From assembly GCF_003063665.1 (NCBI RefSeq), contig NZ_NESF01000010.1, positions 1 to 64,000 on the forward strand: a stretch of 64,000 nt of DNA. Reading direction: 5' to 3'. The position numbers and the translations under genes were made by a program. Below, piece by piece: positions 53,237 to 61,195 of this stretch. Within the stretch, counting starts at the first letter, position 1. Every line of letters begins with the position of its first letter. The notes under the pieces were generated by a model. It saw nothing but the letters and a program-made list of their open reading frames with translations. It ran no database searches and was not told the origin of the DNA. Source of the stretch: Limnohabitans sp. Hippo3. GTDB taxonomy: Bacteria; Pseudomonadota; Gammaproteobacteria; Burkholderiales; Burkholderiaceae_C.

Positions 53237-54255
53237 ACGACAAGATGAACGAGATGCCATTCCAAAAAATCGCCATCGTCGGTGCAGGAGCCATCGGCGG
53301 CTGGATGGGCGTGCACCTGGCCCATGCTCGTGCGCAGCTCAGCGTATTGGCACGCGGGGACACGCTGCAAGCTTTGCAGCAGCACGGCTTGCAATTGCAT
53401 CAAGGCGGTGAGTTGCACACCGTGTCCGTGAAGGCCTCCAGCGATGCTGCCGCGCTGGGCGAGCAGGACCTGGTGGTGATCGCTGTCAAGGCCCCGGCCT
53501 TGGCCACAGTGGCACAGCAGGTGGGTCCGTTGATCGGCCCGCACACCGTGGTGCTGACGGCCATGAACGGTGTGCCGTGGTGGTTTTTGCAGGGTTTCGG
53601 CGGCCTGGTGGCTGGGCGTTCGCTCGATGCGGTGGACCCGGGCGGTGCCATCGCCCGTGCCTTGCCTGCTCGGCACATCATCGGCTGCGTGGTCCATGCC
53701 AGCTGCTCGGTGGATGCGCCTGGCGTCATTCGCCACCATTTTGGTGACGGCCTGATCGTGGGCGAGCCTTCTGGAGAGACCACCCCGCGTGTGCAAGCGC
53801 TGCACGCGCTGATGCGTCTGGCGGGCTTCAATGCCACGCTGTCGCCGCAAATCCAGAAAGACATCTGGTACAAACTTTGGGGCAATATGACGATCAACCC
53901 GATCAGCGCCTTCACCGGGGCCACCACCGATCGGATCCTGGACGACCCCTTGGTGCGCCAATTCATCTCGGGCGTCATGCTCGAAGCCAAAGCCATCGGA
54001 GCACAGATCGGCATCCCCATTGCGCAGGAGCCAGAAGACCGTCATGCGGTGACGCGCAAACTGGGGGCGTTTCGCACCTCCATGCTGCAGGACGTGCAGG
54101 CGTCAAAGCCTGTCGAGCTCGATGCGCTGGTGTCGGCGGTGCGTGAGTTGGGTCAACTCACCCAGGTCCCAACGCCACTGACCGATGTTTTGCTGGGGCT
54201 CAGCCGCTTGCATGCCCAAGGGCTGGGGCTGTACGAGGCCCGCGCTGACCGTTGA
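53233..54255 (+). CDS. 2-dehydropantoate 2-reductase-like (PanE/ApbA family)
   Basis: A 340-residue NADP-dependent ketoacid reductase. The nucleotide-binding motif GAGAIGG is at residues 17-23, and KDIWYKLWGNMTINPISAFT has the catalytic lysine and asparagine. Length fits PanE (about 300) with some extension. In this place, behind an aldolase and Bug gene, it may reduce a 2-keto acid of a catabolic route rather than serve pantothenate synthesis. ATG at 53233 overlaps the upstream stop; the GTG three codons earlier is less likely. Confidence 0.84.
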   Translation: MNDKMNEMPFQKIAIVGAGAIGGWMGVHLAHARAQLSVLARGDTLQALQQHGLQLHQGGELHTVSVKASSDAAALGEQDLVVIAVKAPALATVAQQVGPLIGPHTVVLTAMNGVPWWFLQGFGGLVAGRSLDAVDPGGAIARALPARHIIGCVVHASCSVDAPGVIRHHFGDGLIVGEPSGETTPRVQALHALMRLAGFNATLSPQIQKDIWYKLWGNMTINPISAFTGATTDRILDDPLVRQFISGVMLEAKAIGAQIGIPIAQEPEDRHAVTRKLGAFRTSMLQDVQASKPVELDALVSAVRELGQLTQVPTPLTDVLLGLSRLHAQGLGLYEARADR

Positions 54256-54356
54256 ACGGCACCCATCTAACAATCTTTAACAACTTAAGCAGTATCTTTC
54301 GCTCATAATCACCTCAACAAACAATTCTAGATGCTTTGGTATTAAAAGGTGCTTTT

Positions 54357-54518
54357 ATGTTGATTTCAATGCTTCTCTTGGGTGTTTTGATGGTTTTTCT
54401 GGGTGTTCTGTATTTCAAGACCGTGCAGGACATCGAACGCGACGACATCCACGAGGCCATGGCCCGCGCAGAGCGACTGAAAAACAAACGCGCTGCCAAC
54501 ACCTACGCCGGGGCCTGA
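54357..54518 (+). CDS. Small single-pass membrane protein (53 residues)
   Basis: A 53-residue frame: MLISMLLLGVLMVFLGVLYF forms one membrane helix, and a charged tail follows (KTVQDIERDDIHEAMARAER). AAAAGGTGC is a fair ribosome site. The upstream 100 bases are unusually AT rich with a CATAAT that could be a -10 (54304-54309). A TTG start seven codons earlier is possible. No family recognised; it stands alone between panE-like and eamA genes. Confidence 0.6.
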   Translation: MLISMLLLGVLMVFLGVLYFKTVQDIERDDIHEAMARAERLKNKRAANTYAGA

Positions 54519-54579
54519 CCCCCTTCATCCAGTCGCTTGGATGTCATCTCCCGGGCTTGCGGGGCGTTAAATTGCCCCC

Positions 54580-55503
54580 ATGTCCTCCGCCTCAGCACCC
54601 CCCGCTCCCTTGTCCCGGTTGTCCCTGACCGGATTCCTCACGCTCTTGCTGATCGCCCTGATGATGGGCGCCAACCATGTCGCGGCCCGCACGGCCTTCA
54701 ATCATGGGGTGGACGTGGTGACCGCCGTCACTTTTCGCAGCACCGTCACCGCCTTCGTGGTCGCCTTGATTCTGTGGCAACAAAAGGTCTCGCTGCAACT
54801 CACGGGCCGTCACCGAAAAAGCCTCTTGTTGATCGGCGCTTTGATCGCCGTTCAAAGTGTTTGCCTTTACTCGGCCGTGGCACGCTTGCCCGTGGCCTTG
54901 GCCTTGCTGGCCTTCAACACCTACCCTTTGTTGACCGCGTTTTGGGCGCGTCTCCTGTACGGCCACCGCCCTGAGCGCATGGTCTTGCTGGCCATGCCGG
55001 TGATGCTGCTGGGTCTGGCGCTGGCGCTGGATGTGCTGGGCGCGGCTTCAGGCCTCGGGGCTGCCGAGCATTGGGGACAGATTGGCGCAGGCGTGGCATT
55101 TGCGCTGGCTGCGTCCGCCACCTTCGGTTTGGCGCTGGTCATCACCCAGCACGAAGCAGCCGATGTGGACGGGCGCTTGCGCACTTTCACCACCATGGGC
55201 ACGGTGGCGATTTTGGCGGCTGTGGTGGCGCTGACCCAAAGCGGCATCCATTTGCCCAACGCCAGTGCAGGCTGGTGGGGCCTGGGGGCCTTGACGTTTT
55301 TGTACGGCACGGCCTTCACCATCATGTTCACCGTGCTGCCCAAGTTGGGCGTGGTGGGCAACTCGGCCATCATGAATGTGGAGCCGGTCTTTGCGCTGGT
55401 GCTGGCCTGGGCGCTCTTGGGGCAAACGATCGCGCCCATGCAATTGGTAGGCGCTTTGGTGGTGGTCGCCACCGTCATGTGGCTGGGTCTGCGCAAGCGC
55501 TGA
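54580..55503 (+). CDS. EamA-family (DMT) transporter
   Basis: A 307-residue drug/metabolite transporter with about ten membrane segments in two EamA halves. The first half includes GFLTLLLIALMMGANHVAAR and the second GWWGLGALTFLYGTAFTIMF, ending LGLRKR. Members export amino acids, amines or other metabolites; the substrate is unknown. It is followed by a REP-like repeat. Its ATG lies after GGGGCGTTAAATTGCCCCC, a small hairpin that may influence translation. Confidence 0.84.
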   Translation: MSSASAPPAPLSRLSLTGFLTLLLIALMMGANHVAARTAFNHGVDVVTAVTFRSTVTAFVVALILWQQKVSLQLTGRHRKSLLLIGALIAVQSVCLYSAVARLPVALALLAFNTYPLLTAFWARLLYGHRPERMVLLAMPVMLLGLALALDVLGAASGLGAAEHWGQIGAGVAFALAASATFGLALVITQHEAADVDGRLRTFTTMGTVAILAAVVALTQSGIHLPNASAGWWGLGALTFLYGTAFTIMFTVLPKLGVVGNSAIMNVEPVFALVLAWALLGQTIAPMQLVGALVVVATVMWLGLRKR

Positions 55504-55551
55504 AACCTTTCGCTAGCGGCACCCGTGCTGTAAAAAATTTGAAGCCTTTGT

Positions 55552-55626
55552 TGTGGGAGGCTGCCCCTGCGGCCGAATGCGTGATGTGGCTCCGGCCAAA
55601 ATTCGCGAGCAGGGGCTCGCTCCCAC
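55552..55626. repeat. REP-like inverted repeat (GTGGGAG family), second copy
   Basis: TGTGGGAGGCTGCCCCTGCG on the left and AATTCGCGAGCAGGGGCTCG plus CTCCCACC on the right are related in inverse orientation. It is more diverged than the copy at 49.48 kb but shares both ends. It lies between eamA and the end of rsmI. Confidence 0.75.
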
Positions 55627-55668
55627 CAAAAGGCTGATCCCATATGCGAGCGGCCGCTTGCGCAGCGG

Positions 55669-56583
55669 TCAGCCGTTCTTCAGTGCCAGGGCCTTGTCGT
55701 AAAGCTCGTTTTTGGACTCGCCCGTGATCTCGGCAGCGAGTTTGACGGCGGTTTTCAGGGGCAGTTCGGGCAGCAGCACTTGCAACACCCGCAGGCCCTC
55801 GCCTGCAGATGCCGCCACTGGCGCGTCGTGCAGCACCAGCACAAACTCACCGCGCAGGCGCTCGGGTTTTTCAGCCAGCCAGCCCGGTAGGGCCTGAGCG
55901 CTGAGGGTTTCGATTTGTTCAAATTGCTTGGTCAACTCGCGCCCGACAGTGATGGCGCGTTCGCCCAGCATCGACAGCGCTTGTGCCAAGGCTTCGATGC
56001 GGTGCGGTGCTTCCAGCAGCACCACGGCTCGGCTTTCCATCGCCAGGCTTTGCACGGCGCGTGCGCGTTCGGCTGACTTGCTGGGTAAAAAACCCGCGAA
56101 CACAAAACCGTTGTCACCCGTCATGCCCGATGCGCTGAGCGCGGTGGTCACACTGCTGGCCCCCGGCAAGGGCAACACGCGGTAACCGGCTTGGCGCACG
56201 GCGCTCACCAGCCGGGCACCGGGGTCACTGATGGCGGGAGTGCCTGCATCGCTCACGTACGCCACCCGCTCGCCTTGGCCCAGGCGGGTGATTACGTTGT
56301 GGGCGGCTTCGGCTTCGTTGTGCTGGTGAACCGCCAACAGCTGCGAGCCAGGGCGGTCCAGACCATAGGCCCTGAGCAGCTGCTGGGTGTGGCGGGTGTC
56401 CTCGCAGGCAACGGCATCCACCTGCGACAAAACATGCAAGGCACGCAGGCTGATGTCGGCGAGGTTGCCAATCGGGGTCGCCACGACATACAGTGTGCTG
56501 GCCGGGTGGTTTTGCGATCCGGCGGCGTCGTGCGCGGCCTCCAGGGCTTTGGCGAACGAGGCAGACAAGGGAGAGGGCGTCAA
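55669..56583 (-). CDS. rsmI: 16S rRNA (cytidine-2'-O)-methyltransferase
   Basis: RsmI methylates C1402 of 16S rRNA. The tetrapyrrole-methylase fold is seen in TLYVVATPIGNLADISLRAL, CEDTRHTQQLLRAYGL, VAYVSDAGTPAISDPG and KSAERARAVQSLA. It is 304 residues long. The start appears to be TTG at 56583, supported by TGAGGAA about six bases before it; no ATG fits. That start codon overlaps the yraN ATG by one base on the opposite strand. The arrangement with yraN is conserved in proteobacteria. Confidence 0.93.
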   Translation of the reverse strand: MTPSPLSASFAKALEAAHDAAGSQNHPASTLYVVATPIGNLADISLRALHVLSQVDAVACEDTRHTQQLLRAYGLDRPGSQLLAVHQHNEAEAAHNVITRLGQGERVAYVSDAGTPAISDPGARLVSAVRQAGYRVLPLPGASSVTTALSASGMTGDNGFVFAGFLPSKSAERARAVQSLAMESRAVVLLEAPHRIEALAQALSMLGERAITVGRELTKQFEQIETLSAQALPGWLAEKPERLRGEFVLVLHDAPVAASAGEGLRVLQVLLPELPLKTAVKLAAEITGESKNELYDKALALKNG

Positions 56584-56969
56584 TGCAATTCCTCAAAAAA
56601 GACAAGGTGGGCCAGACCACCAAGGCCCGGGGTGATGCGGGCGAAGACGAGGCGCTGGCCTATTTGCAGGCGCGCGGTTTGCGCCTGCTGCAGCGCAATT
56701 ATCGGACGCCCGGCCGTGGCGGCGGTGAAATCGACCTGATCATGCAGGCGGGTGATGGCACGGTGGTGTTTGTCGAGGTCAGAAAACGCAGCCGCACCGA
56801 CCATGGCGGGGCGGCCGCGAGCATTGGCCACGCCAAGCAAAGACGCATTGTTTTTGCGGCTCACCATTACCTTTTGCGATGGCGTCAACTGCCCCCGGCA
56901 CGCTTTGACGTGGTGACCATCGAGGCGACCGGTCCGCAATGGCTGCAGGCCGCTTTTGATGCCGCCTGA
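56583..56969 (+). CDS. yraN: YraN/UPF0102 family nuclease-like protein
   Basis: A 128-residue protein with the Holliday-junction-resolvase-like nuclease core: GRGGGEIDLIMQ and VVFVEVRKRSR hold the acidic and lysine residues. Its cellular role is unknown. AAGGGAGAGGG (56567-56576), inside rsmI, precedes the ATG. It is followed by diaA and dolP, as in E. coli yraN-diaA-yraP, but without lpoA (yraM) before it. Confidence 0.9.
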   Translation: MQFLKKDKVGQTTKARGDAGEDEALAYLQARGLRLLQRNYRTPGRGGGEIDLIMQAGDGTVVFVEVRKRSRTDHGGAAASIGHAKQRRIVFAAHHYLLRWRQLPPARFDVVTIEATGPQWLQAAFDAA

Positions 56970-57034
56970 AATCCCGGGTAAAAAACTGTATTTCAGGGCG
57001 GCAGCGCTGTGGGCGGGGTTATCATTCCCTGCGC

Positions 57035-57619
57035 ATGCTAGACCTTCGAATCCAACAACATTTCATCGACAGTGCCGATCTGCACTACCAGGTGGCCGAG
57101 ACCTTGGCCAAGCCTGTGGATGCGGCTGTTCAGGCGGTTCTGGCCTGCGTTACAGGGGGTGGCAAAGTTCTGGTCGGTGGCATGGGCCCATCTGCTGCAT
57201 TGGCCAAGTACCTGGCCAATTTGCTGGTGGGCGGGTTTGAGCGTGAGCGCCCGGGTTTGGCGGCCATGGCATTGGCCTCGGACACCTTGACGGCCACCCG
57301 CTGGGCCGATGGTCAGGCCTTGGCCCGCCAGGTGCTGGCACTGGGCCAAACCGGTGATGTGCTGGTGCTCATCAGTGCCGATGGCGGTGAGCCGGCCCTG
57401 ATCGACGCAGTTCAGGCCGCCCACGACCGTGAAATGACGGTGCTGGCCTTGACCGGACACCATGGCGGTGGCCTGGCCCGCCAGTTGCGTGAAACCGATG
57501 TGCATGTGTGCGTGCCGCACGAGCGGGCGGCAAGAATTCGTGAGGTGCAGCACCTGGTGCTGCATTGTCTGTGTGATGGAATTGACACCCAGTTGTTGGG
57601 TGAACAGGAGCCTGTTTAA
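57035..57619 (+). CDS. diaA: DiaA-like SIS-domain protein
   Basis: A 194-residue sugar isomerase domain protein. In E. coli DiaA binds DnaA and helps initiate replication. The start LRIQQHFIDSADLHYQVAET, the phosphosugar-type loop VLVGGMGPSAALAKYLANLL and LVLISADGGEPALI fit the DiaA/GmhA group. Whether it acts on DnaA or as a sedoheptulose-phosphate isomerase is decided here by context only. Its stop abuts the dolP ATG with no gap. Confidence 0.86.
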   Translation: MLDLRIQQHFIDSADLHYQVAETLAKPVDAAVQAVLACVTGGGKVLVGGMGPSAALAKYLANLLVGGFERERPGLAAMALASDTLTATRWADGQALARQVLALGQTGDVLVLISADGGEPALIDAVQAAHDREMTVLALTGHHGGGLARQLRETDVHVCVPHERAARIREVQHLVLHCLCDGIDTQLLGEQEPV

Positions 57620-58246
57620 ATGAAACGCAATCTTCAATCTTGGGTTTTGACCAGTGCCGTGTTGGCCAGCACCTTGACGGCGCTCTCCGGCTGCGCACCG
57701 TTGATCGTGGGCGGCGCGGTCATGACCGGCATTGTGGCCACCGACCGACGCACCACGGGTGCGCAGGTGGAAGACGAGGGCATCGAGCTCAAAGTGGCCA
57801 GCGCCGTGCGTCAGGAGCTGGGTGACCGTGTGCACCTGAATGTGACCAGCTTCAACCGCAAGGTGCTGCTCACTGGCGAGGCCCGCACGCAGGCCGACAA
57901 GGACCGCGCTGAAAAATTGGCGCAAAGCCAGGAAAACGTGCAGTCTGTGGTGAACGACTTGGCGGTGGCACCCCCCAGCAGCCTGACCCAGCGCTCCAAA
58001 GACACGGTGACCACCAGCCAGGCCAAGGCTGCCTTCATCGACGCCAAAGACCTGCAGGTCAACTCTATCAAGGTGGTCACCGAGCGGGGCATCGTGTATT
58101 TGATGGGCCGTGTGACCGCCCGTGAAGCCAAACGTGCCAGCGACATCGTGCGCGGCATCGGTGGCGTGACCAAAGTCGTGCGCGTGTTTGACGAGATTTC
58201 TGAAGAAGAACTCAAGCGCTTGAGCCAGCCACCTTTGTCCAAGTAA
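57620..58246 (+). CDS. dolP: DolP (YraP), dual BON-domain outer-membrane lipoprotein
   Basis: DolP is a lipoprotein that binds anionic phospholipid and keeps the outer membrane intact. This 208-residue protein has a signal ending at lipobox LSGC (Cys near residue 24) and two BON domains. The first runs near GIELKVASAVRQELG to LLTGEARTQ, the second from LQVNSIKVVTERGIVYLMGR to GVTKVVRVFDEI. It directly follows diaA and ends in a strong terminator, closing the yraN-diaA-dolP operon. Confidence 0.92.
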   Translation: MKRNLQSWVLTSAVLASTLTALSGCAPLIVGGAVMTGIVATDRRTTGAQVEDEGIELKVASAVRQELGDRVHLNVTSFNRKVLLTGEARTQADKDRAEKLAQSQENVQSVVNDLAVAPPSSLTQRSKDTVTTSQAKAAFIDAKDLQVNSIKVVTERGIVYLMGRVTAREAKRASDIVRGIGGVTKVVRVFDEISEEELKRLSQPPLSK

Positions 58247-58263
58247 CAACGGGGATGCGCCAC

Positions 58264-58297
58264 AAAAAAGAGCGGCCTGTGGGCCGCTCTTTTTTTT
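58264..58297. terminator. Strong terminator after dolP
   Basis: AAAAAAGAGCGGCC and GGCCGCTCTTTTTT form a 14-bp stem with a TGTG loop, then two more T. It works in the plus direction and, with the A-run, also for the minus-strand dehydrogenase gene. Confidence 0.93.
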
Positions 58298-58351
58298 GCC
58301 AAGGCCATCTCAGCCGCGTTGAGCGGCTGGCGATGACCTGTGGTTAGCCGC

Positions 58352-59257
58352 TCAGCGCAGACGGCGGATCAGGCTGGAAGTGTCCCAGCGGCCACCGCCC
58401 ATTTTTTGGACATCGGCGTAAAACTGATCGACCAGGGCGGTCACAGGCAGGCGGGCACCGTTGCGCTTGGCTTCGTCCAGCACTAGGCCCAGGTCCTTGC
58501 GCATCCAGTCCACCGCAAAACCGAATTCGAATTTGTCGTCGGCCATGGTCTTGCCGCGGTTGTCCATCTGCCAGCTTTGCGCCGCACCCTTGCCGATCAC
58601 GTCCAGCACCTGGTGCATGTCCAGCCCGGCTTGCTGGCCGAAGGCGATCGCCTCAGACAGGCCCTGCACCAGACCGGCAATGCAAATCTGGTTGACCATT
58701 TTGGCCAACTGGCCCGCACCGGATTCGCCCAGCAAAGTGAAAGCGCGAGAGAAAGCCATGCCCACGGGCTTGACGGCGTCAAAGGCAGCAGCGTCGCCAC
58801 CGCACATGACGGTGAGCAGGCCGTTCTGTGCGCCAGCCTGACCGCCCGAGACGGGGGCATCGATGAACTGCAGGCCCTGTTTTTGCGCTTGCGCCGACAA
58901 CTCCCGGGCGACGGATGCCGAGGCCGTGGTGTGGTCCACAAAGATCGCGCCGGGCTTCATGCCCGCAAAAGCGCCATCCGGCCCCAAGACCACGCTGCGC
59001 AAGTCGGCATCGTTGCCCACGCAGGCAAATACGATGTCGGCACCCGCTGCCGCTTCACGCGGGGTGGCGGCAGTGGCGTTGCCGGGGCATTCGGCGGCCC
59101 AGGCAGCGGCTTTGGCGGCGCTGCGGTTGTACACGGTGACGTGGTGCCCGGCACGCGCCAGGTGGCCGGCCATGGGGTATCCCATCACGCCCAGGCCCAA
59201 AAAGGCGACTTTCTTGGCGGGGGTGGCATCGTAGGTTTTGGCAGCGATTTGGCTCAT
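58352..59257 (-). CDS. 3-hydroxyisobutyrate dehydrogenase-family protein
   Basis: A 301-residue NAD(P)-dependent beta-hydroxyacid dehydrogenase. The nucleotide motif is GLGVMG at residues 21-26, the substrate-binding region FIDAPVSGGQAGAQNG, and the catalytic lysine in GAGQLAKMVNQICIAG. It is of family length. The substrate may be 3-hydroxyisobutyrate, tartronate semialdehyde or a similar acid; sequence alone does not decide. It converges on dolP and is divergent from yggS. Confidence 0.87.
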   Translation of the reverse strand: MSQIAAKTYDATPAKKVAFLGLGVMGYPMAGHLARAGHHVTVYNRSAAKAAAWAAECPGNATAATPREAAAGADIVFACVGNDADLRSVVLGPDGAFAGMKPGAIFVDHTTASASVARELSAQAQKQGLQFIDAPVSGGQAGAQNGLLTVMCGGDAAAFDAVKPVGMAFSRAFTLLGESGAGQLAKMVNQICIAGLVQGLSEAIAFGQQAGLDMHQVLDVIGKGAAQSWQMDNRGKTMADDKFEFGFAVDWMRKDLGLVLDEAKRNGARLPVTALVDQFYADVQKMGGGRWDTSSLIRRLR

Positions 59258-59389
59258 GGGTGTCTCGTTGTGAAGTGGATAAAACGGCTATTTTGGCAGC
59301 CTGTCGGTGTTCTGGCGCGCACTGGGTGCTTTGGGCTGACCATTGCGAGACATCAGGGGTGACAGCGCCGCTTTTGGTACGCTCAGACC

Positions 59390-60073
59390 ATGAACTCCTC
59401 GATCGCCGACAACGTCGCCCGTGTGCGGGCGCAAATTCAGGCCGCTTGCCAGGCCTCAGGCCGTGCACCGGACAGCGTGCAGCTGTTGGCCGTGTCCAAA
59501 ACCTGGGGGCCTGATGCGGTGCGACAGGCCCATGCGGCCGGGCAAACCGCCTTTGGCGAAAACTACATCCAGGAAGCGGTGGACAAAATCACCGCCTTGC
59601 GCGATTTGCCGCTGCAATGGCACTGCATCGGCCCGATCCAGAGCAACAAGACGCGCTTGGTGGCCGAGCATTTCGACTGGGTGCACAGCGTGGACCGCCT
59701 CAAAATTGCCCAGCGCCTGTCCGAGCAGCGCCCGCCCGAGCTGCCACCCTTGCAGGTGTGCATTCAGGTGAACATAGACGGCGGCGAAAACAAATCGGGC
59801 GTGAGCCCGCAAGAGCTGCCCGCGCTGGCGCAGGCCGTGGCCGCCTTGCCGCGCTTGCAGTTGCGCGGCCTCATGACCATTCCCGAGCCCGCCGAGACCG
59901 AAGCGCAGATGCGTGCGGTGCACGCTCGGGCCCAAGCGCTTTTCGAGGCTTTGCGCCAGCAAGGCTTCCCGCTGGACACCTTGTCGATGGGCATGAGCGC
60001 CGACATGGCAGCCGCCATTGCCGAGGGCAGCACGATGGTGCGGGTGGGCACGGCGATTTTTGGCCAACGCTGA
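59390..60073 (+). CDS. yggS: YggS/PLPBP family pyridoxal-phosphate homeostasis protein
   Basis: A 227-residue PLP-binding protein that keeps free vitamin B6 levels balanced and has no known enzyme activity. The cofactor lysine is in LLAVSKTWGPDAVRQA; the FGENYIQEAVDKI, WHCIGPIQSNKTRLVAE, LQVCIQVNIDG and STMVRVGTAIFGQR blocks are typical. The ATG at 59390 lacks a clear ribosome site but is the family start. It converges on the asparaginase gene. Confidence 0.94.
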   Translation: MNSSIADNVARVRAQIQAACQASGRAPDSVQLLAVSKTWGPDAVRQAHAAGQTAFGENYIQEAVDKITALRDLPLQWHCIGPIQSNKTRLVAEHFDWVHSVDRLKIAQRLSEQRPPELPPLQVCIQVNIDGGENKSGVSPQELPALAQAVAALPRLQLRGLMTIPEPAETEAQMRAVHARAQALFEALRQQGFPLDTLSMGMSADMAAAIAEGSTMVRVGTAIFGQR

Positions 60074-60091
60074 ACGCTCAAGACCTGAGTT

Positions 60092-61108
60092 TCAGGCGCC
60101 CTCGCCCGCGCGCAGCTGGAACAGGCTGCGCCGCTCGCCCACAGGCATCCCGGCGACATTGAGCAGCACCTGCGCACGCCAAGGGGCCAATGCCTGACGC
60201 TGCGCATCGTCCAGCCAGCCCAGTTGGTCCAGCGCCTCCACGGTGGCGGCAAACAGCGCCGCCTTGTTGCCGTCCATGATCTTGATGGCCAGGGCCTGCC
60301 CCCGCGAACGGCTGCCCACCACCTGCACGCCGTCTGCACCTACTTTGGTGACCCAGTCGCCCCGGCCGACCCGCATGAAGTCGGCGTCGTTGCGGCCCGT
60401 GCCCGAGACCAGCTCGGGGTGGGCACTCATGGCCTCGCCCAGTTGTTGCAGGCTCTCGCCGTACAGGCCGTCTGACTCCGGCTGGGCCAGCCGGGCATAG
60501 CTGCGGGCCAGGCGCGACAGGGGCATGGCGTAGTTGGGGGCCGAGCAGCCGTCGATGCCCAGCGCCAGATCTTCTTCGCGCAGACCCGCCAGGTGCGCCA
60601 CGGCCTGCCGAATCTTTTGTTGCAGCGGGTGGTCCACCTCGGTATACGCCTCAGTGGGCAGGCCGTGCTGCACGCAGTAGGCCAGAAAGCCGCTGTGCTT
60701 GCCGCTGCAGTTGTGGTGCCGCTCGTCGTAGGCAAAGCCCTCGGGCATGGGGCGGTCGAAAAAGGTGAAACGGTAGGGCACATGGCAGCCGCAGCGCATC
60801 TGGCGCGTGTTGCTGCCAATTTTGCGCAGGATGGATGTGACCTGCTCGACGTGCATGTCCTCGCCGTTGTGGCTGGCGCACATCAGGGCCAGCTCGGTGG
60901 GCGTGAAACCGAAATGCGCCACCCCGCCCGACTGCACCAGCGGCAGCGCCTGCATGGCCTTGAGGGTGGAGCGGGTGAAGCACAGCCAGTGTGGGTTGCC
61001 CACCTGGGCCAGCACCCGGCCTTCGGTGTCGGTCACGGCCAGCGCGCCCATGTGCACGCATTCCTGGATGCCGTTGCGGGTCAGTTCGATCAGGGGTTCA
61101 AAGTTCAT
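60092..61108 (-). CDS. Asparaginase II family protein
   Basis: A 338-residue protein of the asparaginase_II family (distinct from the E. coli type I/II enzymes), found mainly in environmental bacteria. The opening MNFEPLIELTRNGIQECVHM, the block WLCFTRSTLKAMQALPLV and HHNCSGKHSGFLAYC are characteristic. It should hydrolyse asparagine or a related amide. I use ATG 61108; an ATG six codons earlier at 61126 is possible. Lies between yggS and the carboxyltransferase gene. Confidence 0.85.
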   Translation of the reverse strand: MNFEPLIELTRNGIQECVHMGALAVTDTEGRVLAQVGNPHWLCFTRSTLKAMQALPLVQSGGVAHFGFTPTELALMCASHNGEDMHVEQVTSILRKIGSNTRQMRCGCHVPYRFTFFDRPMPEGFAYDERHHNCSGKHSGFLAYCVQHGLPTEAYTEVDHPLQQKIRQAVAHLAGLREEDLALGIDGCSAPNYAMPLSRLARSYARLAQPESDGLYGESLQQLGEAMSAHPELVSGTGRNDADFMRVGRGDWVTKVGADGVQVVGSRSRGQALAIKIMDGNKAALFAATVEALDQLGWLDDAQRQALAPWRAQVLLNVAGMPVGERRSLFQLRAGEGA

Positions 61109-61146
61109 GGGCTTGTTCGGACGCATGCAAAAACCCAGTTTAAATT

Positions 61147-61180
61147 GTCCCGGACTTGACCCGCTGTCGCCGGGGCAGCC
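61147..61180. repeat. Degenerate dispersed repeat before the carboxyltransferase gene
   Basis: CCGGACTTGACCCG at 61150-61163 is identical to 36863-36876 in the repeat cluster. It lies in the divergent gap between the asparaginase and carboxyltransferase genes and so may overlap their promoters. Confidence 0.55.
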
Positions 61181-61195
61181 GCGCACAATGAATGG

